In this document: one piece after another, positions 42,891 through 52,926 of the stretch
Position numbering within the stretch: position 1 is the first letter of the stretch
Layout of the letters: every line of letters begins with the position of its first letter
Program-made: the position numbers and the translations under genes
Assembly (NCBI GenBank): GCA_023374025.1
Contig: SIJG01000034.1
Location: 260,954-324,953, forward strand
DNA: 64,000 nt
Source: Heterodera schachtii
Lineage: Eukaryota; Nematoda; Chromadorea; Rhabditida; Heteroderidae
Reading direction: 5' to 3'
The notes under the pieces: model-generated
What the model saw: the letters and a program-made list of their open reading frames with translations, nothing else
What the model was told of the DNA's origin: nothing
Database searches by the model: none

Positions 42891-45800
42891 CTGTGCAATG
42901 TTAAATGCGTTGCGTCCCGCAGCGGTGGTAGCGACACAATGCGCTATCCCCACAGGACTACAATGTGGACCGCCCACCAAGCCCGCCTGCAAAATTATTT
43001 AATTTTCCTTCAATAAATTAGATAATATTTTTAATGCTTAATTTTTTTAAATAAGATTTTTAAGGCTAAGATTTTTTAGGTTTTTACTTATTTTCCTAAA
43101 AAAAACATTGGAAAGAATAAAGGGAGAGAGATGTGCTAAAATCAGTGCTAAAATACCCAAATATTCTCCTCTTGGCAATCCCTTTTAATAAGGCATACCA
43201 ACAAATGATGTAAGAACAAAAAAAAGTCTTCCCCGAAAAAATAATTAAGAAATAAATTGTGACCAAATTTTGATTTAATTTGGATCTTAAATTGAAATAA
43301 AAAAACATAGCCTAGCAATAAAAATAAATTTTTTAAATATGTTTGTCGAAAACATAATTTATGAATAGGGCTTCCCTTTTTTAGGCACAAAAAATCGCAA
43401 AATAGGCACCTAAAAAGGCACAAAAATCCAAAATAGGAACAAAAATAGGCAAATAAAATTTTTTATTAACACTTTTTAGGTAACAAATACGTAAAAACTT
43501 CTTAGGGGTGTATTTCTAAATTTTTTTGGGTCATTTCTTAGGGGTGTGTTTTTCGTTTTGTTGCATTTTTGATAAGAATTTTTTCAAACCCCTAAAATAG
43601 GCAACTTATTTGTTAGGCACAAAAAGCCCCCAAAAAAATAAAATTTTCGATTGTCTTAAAAATATTAAATAGAAACTAGAAAATCAATGACGACCTTTAA
43701 AATTTAATTGATTTGCAATTAATGTTATTGCCAAAATTCTTTAAGCTAAAAAAGGTTCCTTATTTTACATTTCCACGCCTCGCCGGGCTCAATTGCGTCT
43801 GAGAAAAGTTTGAATTGCCATAATTGTTTTTTTTTTGTCTATCAAATTCTATAAATTGGTACATATCATTCAAAATTATATACATATGTTTAAAAGTTTT
43901 CTCAGCCATTTTCTAAGCGATTAGGAAGCTTAAAAACTGCAGAAAATTGAGAATTTTTGTATATTTCATTTTAACTGTCTTTTACTTTTTGCCAACCATT
44001 CCGAGCTTTAGTTTTTGTTCAGAGCATTGGAATGATACTAAGCTTATTGGATTTGAAGGGTGCTGGTTCATTAATACATAGCCTCTTTGATTCTTTAATT
44101 TGAGAAATTTAATCATTTTTCAAAAATGCATCCCATTTTTCAACTTTCGGGGCACAACTTTCTGAAAACTGAGTGAATTTTTCTTACATTTTTCATGAGG
44201 AAAAAATCCAAAACTGCATGGCAGAGTTTAAATAGGTTTTGAACCAGTTTAAATCATGAAAATTGCCTCAAAATTAGCCAAAACAAATTTAATACAAATT
44301 TGGCATTATTAATCAGAAAAATGATAAAAGAGGGTCAAAGTTAAAAGGTTGAATTTAGCTTATTGCGCTAAAAGCAAGCGTACACTCGACTACGGATGCC
44401 AGTAGGTGGGGCGAGACTACAGAAGATTTTTAGCCTTAGCTCGTCAAGAGCTTTCAAATAATGTCAAATTTGCTCAAAATTTATTAAAAGATTTTTTGGC
44501 TGATTTTTTGGGCAGTTTTTTGAGTTTTAAACCGGCCCAAAAAAAATCGGATTAAACGCTTTTTTTGGATGGTTTAGTCGCCTTCAGCACCTGAGAAAAT
44601 CTATAGTGTTTGCGTTAGGATCAGTCAGCTGGGGACAACAACTCAACCTAGGACAATTCAGCCGAGGACATATCAGCTGACAGACAATTCAGCTGATAGG
44701 ACAATTCGGCTAATTGACAACAACTCAGCTTTACGAGAATTTATAAAGGCAACTCGTACAATGGCTTAGGCTAGGCCTTAGCTTTAGGCGAGCGCCTAGA
44801 CTTAGGTTTGCTTGGCTTAGTGTGCAATTTTGAGTCTGGGAATCTATGTTGGATATTTACCACCTTTTCAGGTGAGTAGAGCATTCCAAGCGTAATTAAT
44901 TTGGTTGTGTTTAAGAAAAGCATGACGAGTTTTCTCGAAAAACTATTAAATTGGCACTTTTATGAAACAATATCCAGCACGGATTTGATTAACAAAAAAA
45001 AGAACTTATTATCGCTTCTCAAATTTCTCTCAGACGCGGTTTTTGCCCCGCTTCGCACAGAAATAGCAAAAATTTGGAAAAATTATTAGGGTAATTTACC
45101 TTTGTCATACACATGCAAAAGCTGTTTTCACAATCTTGCATTTCGGAACCGCACTTGTCGTAGCAGCTTAAATCGAAAAGAGTTAAAATTAGTCAAACGA
45201 AATAATTAGTATTGCCAAGAAAGGCTATAATAAGTAAGTATTAATTACAGTATTGTTGGTCACTTGCTCATAGGTGCACAAAGCCGTGAATTTATGAGAA
45301 AAAGGGGTCACGAAAAAAGTTTGGGTGTAAAATATCATTGCTTTTGAACAAAGTTATGGCATGTTTTATTGGAAAATAGCTAAAATGGCGGATTTGACAA
45401 AATTTCCATGTTCTGGTTTCCATAATGTTTGACCATTTTTGATTAAAAAAGTGAAAACAAATTTTTGAAATATTTTTTGCTTATATTAATTAAGAGATCC
45501 TTTTCAAATACATTTATCTTTATTAATTTTTTTAACTTGAAAATTTTTTCTTGGAAATATCTCTATTTAGCTTCGGTTTTCGATTAAAATACATTCAGGC
45601 GTGGTTTTCGCAATTTTGGTCTCTATTTTCGCATGTCCCCCGTCTTGTGTTTTATTTTACTTTTCACAATTCCCTGATGCACATGGTGATTTAAACTATT
45701 TTTTGTCAGGTAAAAACAGGGCTGCCAGATGAAAATTTTCAAAAGCCTCATTTGGCAAGCAAAAAAGCCTCATTTTGGGTCAAAAAGCCTCGTTTTTACA

Positions 45801-47140
45801 AATTTATTCAAAACACTTTTAAAATGTTCAAATATTATATTTCTGATTGTCCATGATCATTTTTACTTTTTTGAGCAAATTTTTAAGAAAATAAAGGATT
45901 TTTATGGTCCGGCGGTGCCCATAGGCGCCGCCGGGGGAGAAATTTAGAATTTTGACCATTTTTTAGCATATTTTCATTAAAAAAGTTCTTTATTTTGCGG
46001 TTTTTCTCAAAAAACCACAAAAGCCTCAAAATTTCTCAAAAAACCACAAAATGAGGCTAAAGCCTCAGATCTGGCAGCCCTGGGTAAAAACCTATCCAAT
46101 CCCAACCAAATATTTTATATTTTCAAATAAAACTGAGCCAACTCACGCGTCGTGATTCTCGCAACACATATGAAAAGCAGCTAGAAAAATCTTATGATGA
46201 AAATCTTTTTAAATAATTATTCATTTTTTCATTTATTCTTCTTTTTTTTTTTGCCAATCTGACTTAAAAACAGAAATTATTGTTTTTTAGCAATAATATC
46301 CACCAAAATAAAAGGAATAAAACATTATTTTGGAGTTTTATGTTGGACTTTTGCTTTCCAAAAAACGGATTAACTACCAGCAGCAGAAACCTTTTTTGTG
46401 AATTTATGGAAAACTTACGCATTGAAAGCAGGCAAGCAATTCCGAGAAAAACCGAGCCAACCTTAAAAATCATTGAAAAAACATTTGTTGCCATGTCAAA
46501 TTGCTCCTAACCTTCGACCAGGGCTCCGTGTCCGACCCACATGCGTATTCGAACACCATTACAGCGGTAATTAGATCAGGCCTGGTGCCCAATGGGCCTG
46601 TGTATTCATCGAACGGCCCCACGTCCAATGCGGTGATGAATTCTTCATCCACTTTCTCCACGTATTCCTTGGCCTAAAGAGGAAAAAGCTATCAATTAGT
46701 TTCATTCAATTAATTTTGGACCCATGATTAACATTTAAGGTAAAAGGTCATGCAAATTAGCGAATTCTTTTACCATTTTTGGAGATTATTGTATAATTAA
46801 TGGGTCATTTTTTGACAATTTAACATGCTTTATTTCTAAATTTATTATTTAAATTTGTCAAAAAAGAAACTTTTGCTTTATTTTTTTCATTTAAATTTTG
46901 ATTTATTTTTTACTTGAATTATTTTAATATTTAAAATTGGCCTAGGACCCTTTTTTCATTAGGGATAATTAAAAAAGATAACATTTTGATCATTCGAAGA
47001 TTTAGATTTAATATTTTAAAATTATTTTTGAATTAAAATTTTCTCACATTTTGGACCAATTCCGTCAAATCGGCTGAGAATGCTTGACAACTGGTGATCA
47101 AAGACGCGATGACACACATGGTGATCAATGGAGCGATCAT
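42891..47140 (-). CDS. Gene T: secreted phospholipase A2 with intact catalytic motif, 3' end unresolved
   Basis: Exons 47048-47140, 46512-46673, 46419-46461, 46147-46180, 45100-45166 and 42891-42986 join in phase and encode 165 residues. The signal peptide is in IAPLITMCVIASLITSCQA. Residues around 100-115 read FHMCCENHDACYDKCG, an intact PLA2 signature with His-Asp, followed by CENSFCMCM. Exon 2 contains FEYACGSDTEPW, matching FACGPNTN of gene C and possibly the calcium-binding region. Exon 6 (GGPHCSPVGIAHC) matches exon 6 of C. As in C, a GT follows exon 6 but the final exon is not found. Unspliced, the frame stops ten codons on. Intron 5 is 2.1 kb and full of repeats. It is the mirror partner of gene C. 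Confidence 0.8.
44628..44740. repeat. Short phrase repeat in intron 5 of T
   Basis: Variants of GGACAATTCAGCTGA and GACAACAACTCAGC recur six or seven times. The block is followed at 44758-44830 by TTAGGCTAGGCC/CTTAGG phrases like those at 29805 and 51370. No coding potential. Confidence 0.5.
45909..45934. repeat. Hairpin of the dispersed GGCGGTGCC family
   Basis: CCGGCGGTGCC-CATA-GGCGCCGCCGG forms an 11-bp stem (one G-T or mismatch) with a 4-nt loop. It lies in intron 5 of T, next to an inverted pair AAAAGCCTCATTTTG / TCTGGCAGCCCTG that brackets 45718-46083. Confidence 0.5.
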
Positions 47141-48245
47141 TTTAATTTTTTTTTTTGTTTAGGGGAAACAAATAAATTAATATGCGCTAAATTTAAAATA
47201 AATTTTATTTTATTTGACAATACGAATTAAACGAATGGACAAAATTAAATGAATGATCAAAGCGATTCCCAGTGATTTCTCTTGACATTATTCACTGATT
47301 CATAAACAAAATTATAGTCCACAAAAACTGTTTTCCCCATTAACAAATGAGTCATATATTGGCATTGGCCCATTATCACTTTTTGTGTTTGCACTTGGCT
47401 AAAAGCCATTAGTGGGGGGGGGGGGGGGCGGTGACGTGGGGATTTCGGGGGATTTTCGTCTCCGTTATTTCGATCCCCGGATCGGGGATTCGCATTATCC
47501 CTGCCGGGGACAGGGATAGGATAATATTCAACCAATGAATTGGCTTTGCAAACCAAAAATTGGCAAACTTTTTTTTTAATTAAAATTTGTCAAAAAAAAA
47601 AATTGAATTCGAATTTGTTTCGCATTTTGAGTTTTCATTAAAAGGGCTTTTTGTAGTCGCTTTTAACAAAAAATGGCAACCTTTTTCCTTGTTTAAAAAA
47701 ATTATTATTAAAATTTGTCAAAAAAAAATCGAATTCGAATTTGTTTCTGATTAAAGAGCTTTTTTTGTTGTCACTTTTTACAGTAATTTTGATATTAAAA
47801 TTAAAATCATTATTTTCTTTTAATTTGAAAATTAAATCCGAAAAGATTTCCTTAATTCATGTCAATTCATATTTTAAAATTCGGATTGACAAATCTCAAA
47901 CAATTAAGAAGGTTACATTTTTGCCCTTCCGAATTTTCTTTAATCTTTTCATCATTTATATTCACTTTGAATGTTTTTGGCATTGAAAAATTATCTTACA
48001 TTTTGGTCAAAGAAAATGCCAAGGATGGTAATTAATTGATAATTGTTTTTTTATTAAAAACCCAAAATTTTTTTATTTTATTTGACTATACGAAAAAATA
48101 AAAATAAATAAAGTTACGAATGAATGAATGACCAAAATGAATGGTTAAAGCAATTGGTGGATAAACTGAAAGCGATTCCCAGTGATTTTGCTTAATTTAA
48201 TTCAATGATTCATCACCAAATTCAAAAAATATTTTCCCATAACTA
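47141..48245. other. Upstream of T
   Basis: The conserved block (ATGAATCAGTGAATAATG and TCACTGGGAATCG on the - strand) lies at about 47262-47345. A second, diverged copy of the same promoter region lies at about 48110-48240, so the 5' flank of T was duplicated. A run of about 19 G lies at 47414. Open frames here show no protein-like features. Confidence 0.45.
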
Positions 48246-48274
48246 ATGAAAATATGTAATTATTCTTTCAACAC

Positions 48275-48313
48275 ACTCTCTCTCTCTCTGTCTCTCTCTC
48301 CCTCCCTCCCTTT

Positions 48314-48362
<49 letters not shown>

Positions 48363-49553
48363 CTCTCTCTTTTTCATTCTCTCTCTCCCTCTTTCCCTCT
48401 CCCTTTCTCTCTCTCTCACTCTCTCTCTCTGTTCCCCTTTTCTTTCTCTCTCTCCCTTTTTCTTTCTTTCTCTCCCTCTTTTCCTCTCCCTTTCTCTCTC
48501 TCTCTCTCTGCTCTCCCTCTCTCTCTCTTCCTCTCTCTCTTTCTCTTTTTCTCTTTCTTTCGTTCTCTCTCTCTCTCGTTCTCTCTCTTTTTCATTCTCT
48601 CTCTCCCTCTTTCCCTCTCCCTTCTCTTTCTTTTTCATTCTCTCTCTCCTCTTTCCCTCTCCCCTTTCTCTCTCTCTCTCCTGTTCCCCTTTTCTCTCTC
48701 TCTCTCCCTTTTTCTTTCTCTCTGCTCCCTCTTTCCCTCTCCCTTTCTCTCTCTCTCTCTCTCTCTCTGCTTTCCCTCTTTCTGCTCTCTCTTTCTCTTT
48801 CTCTCTCTCTTCCTCTCTCTCTTTCTCTTTTTCTCTTTCTTCGTTCTCTCTCTCTCTCGATACTCTTCTGTCCTTCGCTTTCTTTTTCTTTAATCTTTCA
48901 TCCCATTGTATCACTTACTCTTTCACTCACTCTCGCATTTTCCATTATATCTCACTTTCTCTCTCTATTTCTCGCTTTTTTTTTCTCATTCTCGAACTTT
49001 ATGTTTCTCTTCCTCACCTCATCTCTCTTTTTCTGTTCTCTCTATCTCTTTTTTCTCTTCTCTTTCTCTCTCTCCCCCTCCTCTCACTCCGCTCTCTCTC
49101 TTTTTCCTCTCTCTGTTTTCACTCTGCTCTCTCTCTCTCTCTCTTTCCTTCTTTTTCGCTTCCTCTCTACGCCCTTTCTCTTTTTCTCTTCCTCTATCTC
49201 TTTTTTTTTCTTCTCTTCTCTTTCCTCTCTCTTCTTCTCATCTTCTCTTTTTTCTCTTCTCTCTTCTCTCCTCTCCCTCCTCTCTCTCTTTTTTCTCTCT
49301 CTCTGTTTTCTCTCTGCTCTCTCTCTCTCTTTCCTGCTTTTTCGTTATCTCTCTCTTTGCTCTCTCTTTCTTCTCTCTCTCCACCTCCCTCTCTTTCTCT
49401 CACTCTCTGTCTGCTTTTTTTCTATTTATCTTTATTTCTCTCTCACTCTTCTTCTCTTTCTCCGTTCTCTCTCTCTCTCTCTCTTTCGTTCTCTCTCACT
49501 CTCCTCCTTCTCTCTCTCTCCCTTCCTCTCTTTCCCTTCCTCTCTCTCCCTTT
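48275..49553. repeat. CT-rich pyrimidine tract
   Basis: The + strand is almost entirely C and T, in the form (CT)n with TTTC and CCCT variants and internal near-repeats of about 270 bp (48360-48600 and 48595-48850). It is the strand-opposite of the GA tracts in the left arm but lies between T and D, not between the mirrored equivalents. Long open frames here are artefacts. Confidence 0.8.
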
Positions 49554-49914
49554 AAATTTTAATTGAAAGTACCGTATCACATGCACAGCTTCAAAGAGGC
49601 CTCTGTCAAATTGACCAATGAAAACTGTTAAATTCAAATAAAATGCAATTAGGAAAAAAATAATAAATAAATAAATAATTAATCAGTCAAAATCAACCGA
49701 TCAAAAAGTGAAAAAAAACATTATCAAATGATCAGTTTATCAAATGTGCGAATCAAATCATAGAAAAATGGATTAGCCAAAGAGAAAGGCATTCGAAAGC
49801 CGACCGATGCTCACTCATTTTTTGCCCTAAAAAGGGACACTTTAGGGTATAACATTTAATTGAATTTAAAATAATTTTATTATTTTTAATCAAAAATTGT
49901 TTTTTTTTTACCAA

Positions 49915-50396
49915 TCATTTGAGAAAGTCGTTCAGCTCGGGAAAAGCGAACGCTTCATTGGACATGTTGGCACCCTTCTGCCCAATCTGAGCCAAGCACG
50001 TGTGGTTGTAAGTGCCAAAAGAAAGTTTGTTGACGATCACTTGAGTATCGTTTTGCTGCTCACAAGCCCACAACATGATGATATGTTCAGTGCCTAAAAG
50101 AGGGTAATTAATTAAAATACATTAATTTTAATTGGGTAATTAGTGCCAACCGAGTGCGCAACCAGTCGCTGAACAAAATTGCTGATCAGCAGCACATTCG
50201 GACGCCACAATAGCAGCATAGCCTGACGTTTCGTAGATCCCAACTTTGCAATGGATCCCTTTAAATTTAATTTAAATTAATTTCATTATTTTGAAATTTA
50301 TTAATTATTTTTATTTTTAATTTAAAAAGTACCGTAGCAAATCCATGGCAAAGCGAAGAAGCAGCAGATGGCAGACATTGGAAGAACAAAGTTCAT
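49915..50396 (-). CDS. Gene D: small secreted cysteine-rich protein, paralogue of B
   Basis: Exons 50333-50396, 50151-50258 and 49915-50093 join in phase 1 and encode 116 residues ending in TGA at 49917-49915. The signal peptide is in NFVLPMSAICCFFALPWICY. The mature protein opens GIHCKVGIYETSG, then SECAADQQFCSATGC, WACEQQ and NHTCLAQIGQKGANMSNEAF. Identity with gene B is high across the whole length, with the same intron positions and six shared cysteines. Gene B has one extra short last exon. D lies directly downstream of E/F, as B does of A. Function is unknown. Secretion is likely. Confidence 0.8.
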
Positions 50397-50631
50397 TTTC
50401 TGCTTAATGTTTTTTTTGGTATGCTAAAAAGTTCATTAAAAATGTGAAAATGATTAAAAAATATGGAATAAAAATAAATATTTAAAATAAAAATGAAATG
50501 AAAAAATTATGAAAATTTTTCGTTTAAATAATGATAATTTAATTTTTTTTTTCCCCAAAATTATTCATTGAATTCATCCATCACTTTGGCTTTTCATCTC
50601 CTTCTTCTTCTTCTTCAACTTCTTTCACTCT

Positions 50632-52468
50632 TCATTCACTCACCATCAACGCACGAAGAACAAATTTGGTCAAAAAACCTTTAAATAATAAATTATAATA
50701 ATAAATAAATAAATTTTATCTATTAATCATTATACAATAATATGCAATATTTATGCACTAATTAATTTTATTTTCCGATTAATTAATTGATTAATAATCT
50801 CATTATGTACCAAACAACGCGACATTTGCGCAGGCATTGAAAATGTTGGCATTTGCACGGGTCCCAAAGCCGGTCGGGATCGGCAGTTCGCTTATGACAA
50901 TGTCAACTGTTTGTTAATAAAACAATCACTTGGAATTAAAAAAACGCATTAATTAATCAATTTTATTATTCAATTTTTATTAATTATTTTATATATTTTT
51001 TCTCACTATGGCTCATTTTGGAGAGGGGCATAAACGACGGATTCAGCAAATCCACGTTGTCCATGTCGCGCCCCTTGCGCGCAATTCGGCACTGGCATTT
51101 GTGGCCAAATGCCAGGTATTTGTTGAGCGTCTCGCAATCGTTGTCCAAGGCACACCCCCAAAAGGTGAAATTTTCCGTGGCTGTGAAAATTTTTATGAAA
51201 AAAAATTCAAACAGTCAAAAAATAATTTAAAACAAAATTTTGGCTGAATGATACGACAAATTTTGGGAATTTTTAATAATTAAATTCATTGTTTTATTGC
51301 TACCGTATTTCCGTCAGTAAATTTTTGGATAATGGCAAATCGTACAAAAGGCAACTTGTGTTTGACAAAATAAAACCTAAGATTAGGCTTAAGCCTAGGC
51401 CTAGCGTAAAACATAGGCCTGAGCATAGGCCTAAACCTAGGCCTAGCGTAAAACATAGGCCTGAGCCGAAGCCTAAAGCCTAAGCAATTCGAAATTTTTC
51501 CTCTCATTGGAATTTGGCTTAGAAAATACGGTAGTTCAATTCATCAGTTGCTTCTTATTATTTTAATAATATTAAAAAAGAATGAATACAAAAAGGGATT
51601 AATCACCGATTTGGCAGCCGACCGCGTAACAGTACTCCCCGCCAACGCACTCCTTCACCTCCGTCTTACCGTAACCGTTGCCTCGGAAGAAGCCGGTCCT
51701 GCACTGTATGCCTTCCAATTTAAAAATTGAAATATCAATATTCAATTTCTCTCATTTGCCATGGTATAATACACCGTGCCATTCCCACAATTATTTTTCT
51801 TTGGCATTTTTCCTCATCATTTTTTTGTGCCCATGTGCCATGCCATGCAAAAATTCTTTGGCATTTTTTGCCATCCCACTTTGGTTCAATGCCACCGCCG
51901 GAAGGCTCGGAATTTGGCCAGGCTTCTCCGCCTCGGGCAGTTTCACGTGCTCATTGGCCATGTCTTTGCCCTGGTCCCCAAATTGGCACTCGCAGCGCTG
52001 CTTCGTCGAGTGCAGCGCGGTGTTGGACGCGTTCACGAAGAATTCTTCACAGCCCTTTTTGTCCGCTTCATCACTACAGCCCCAGGTGAGCAGTGCCGTG
52101 GAGGCAAAATTTTCTGAAAATTAACACGAAATTTGGAAATTCTTGGCATTGTGAATGGCACAAATGCCAAAATATGAATTTTTAATCTTTTTTTTTTTGA
52201 ATTTGGATTCGTTTTTCGCACTTACGCTCCATGCAAAGCACGGAAAAGCAATGCTGCGCATTTGGCACTTTGTCGTCACACTTCGCATTCGCCGATTTTT
52301 CGCCCATTTTGTGATTGGCATGGCCAATCTTACAGCTCAGTGCTTAATTAGTTGATTAATTAGTTTATTAGTTGGACTAATTATGATACGGGAGCATTGA
52401 TTGATCATGGCGATCAGCACCAGCAAGGCAATTGGCGGCAAAAGAGCAAAGGGGCTGATCATTGCCAT
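50632..52468 (-). CDS. Gene E/F: secreted protein with two A-type cysteine modules
   Basis: Exons 52390-52468, 52226-52342, 51880-52113, 51607-51711, 51007-51180, 50811-50906 and 50632-50678 join with all phases 1 and give 283 residues. The signal peptide is AMISPFALLPPIALLVLIAM. Module 1 has LSCKIGHANHK, QHCFSVLC, TWGCSD and CECQFGDQGKDM. Module 2 has QCRTGFFRGNGYG, EYCYAVGC, FWGCAL, CQCRIARKGRDM and SELPIPTG. Module 2 matches gene A exon for exon. The link between modules uses a donor at 51879-51878 (CAAA|GTGGGA). Without it, module 1 alone ends at a TAA at 51793-51791 (172 residues), and module 2 lacks a signal peptide. I prefer one gene because of that missing signal peptide, but two genes are possible. 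Confidence 0.65.
51300..51544. mobile_element. 245-bp inverted-repeat element in an intron of E/F
   Basis: The left end CTACCGTATTT (from 51300) and the right end AAATACGGTAG (to 51544) are perfect inverted repeats. The left end also matches the TACCGTATTTCC end of the 1.3-kb element at 31488, so they share an end type. The interior has four or five AGGCCTA phrases (about 51370-51483). No target duplication is clear. Confidence 0.55.
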
Positions 52469-52926
52469 TTGAAAAAAAAAATATTTGTTGAAATTAATTT
52501 GATTTTGTCTGAAATATATAAAATCAATTGGAGTATTTTATTTTCATTTTTATTTGGACTAATAAATTGTAAATGAATGCTTTTTACATTTTTGTTCATT
52601 TTTCATTTGCTTTTTTTTAAATGAATCATTCACTTTCCATCCCACAAATGCTTCTTTCTGCTGCCAATGTACTGATGACTAATTGAAAATTATCAACAAA
52701 AATTATTTTATAATAATTATTCACTGGGAAAATGGACAAATAAAAAATGATTTATGTTAATTAAAATGAGCAAATTATTTTTTAATTAAATAAATAAAAA
52801 AGCAATAAAAATGATTTGGTGCCATGTTAATTAATTAATAATAATTTGAATGCCATTAATTTCGGGCTTATTTGTTAGGTATTTTTTGGCACAAATGTAC
52901 GAAGCTTAAATAATTTGAATTTTTAG
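52469..52926. promoter_or_regulatory. Divergent intergenic region between E/F and the S1 protease gene
   Basis: The two genes start 458 bp apart and point away from each other. The region holds ATGAATCATTCACTTTCC (about 52621-52638), close to GATGAATCATTCACTTTC upstream of P and Q. It also holds GTGCCATG and ATGCCATTAA sites. Shared regulation is possible but not shown. Confidence 0.3.

Noticed and set aside
44901..45089. 62-codon open frame in intron 5 of T
   Set aside because: It looks mildly protein-like but has no homologue in the sister gene and lies in repeat-rich intron sequence.
47257..47556. 99-codon open frame on the - strand upstream of T
   Set aside because: It runs through a poly-G tract and the conserved promoter block, and has no signal peptide or family features.
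48243..49566. Arg/Glu-rich and Ser/Leu-rich open frames in the CT tract
   Set aside because: Low-complexity frames over (CT)n. No splice context and no conserved start.
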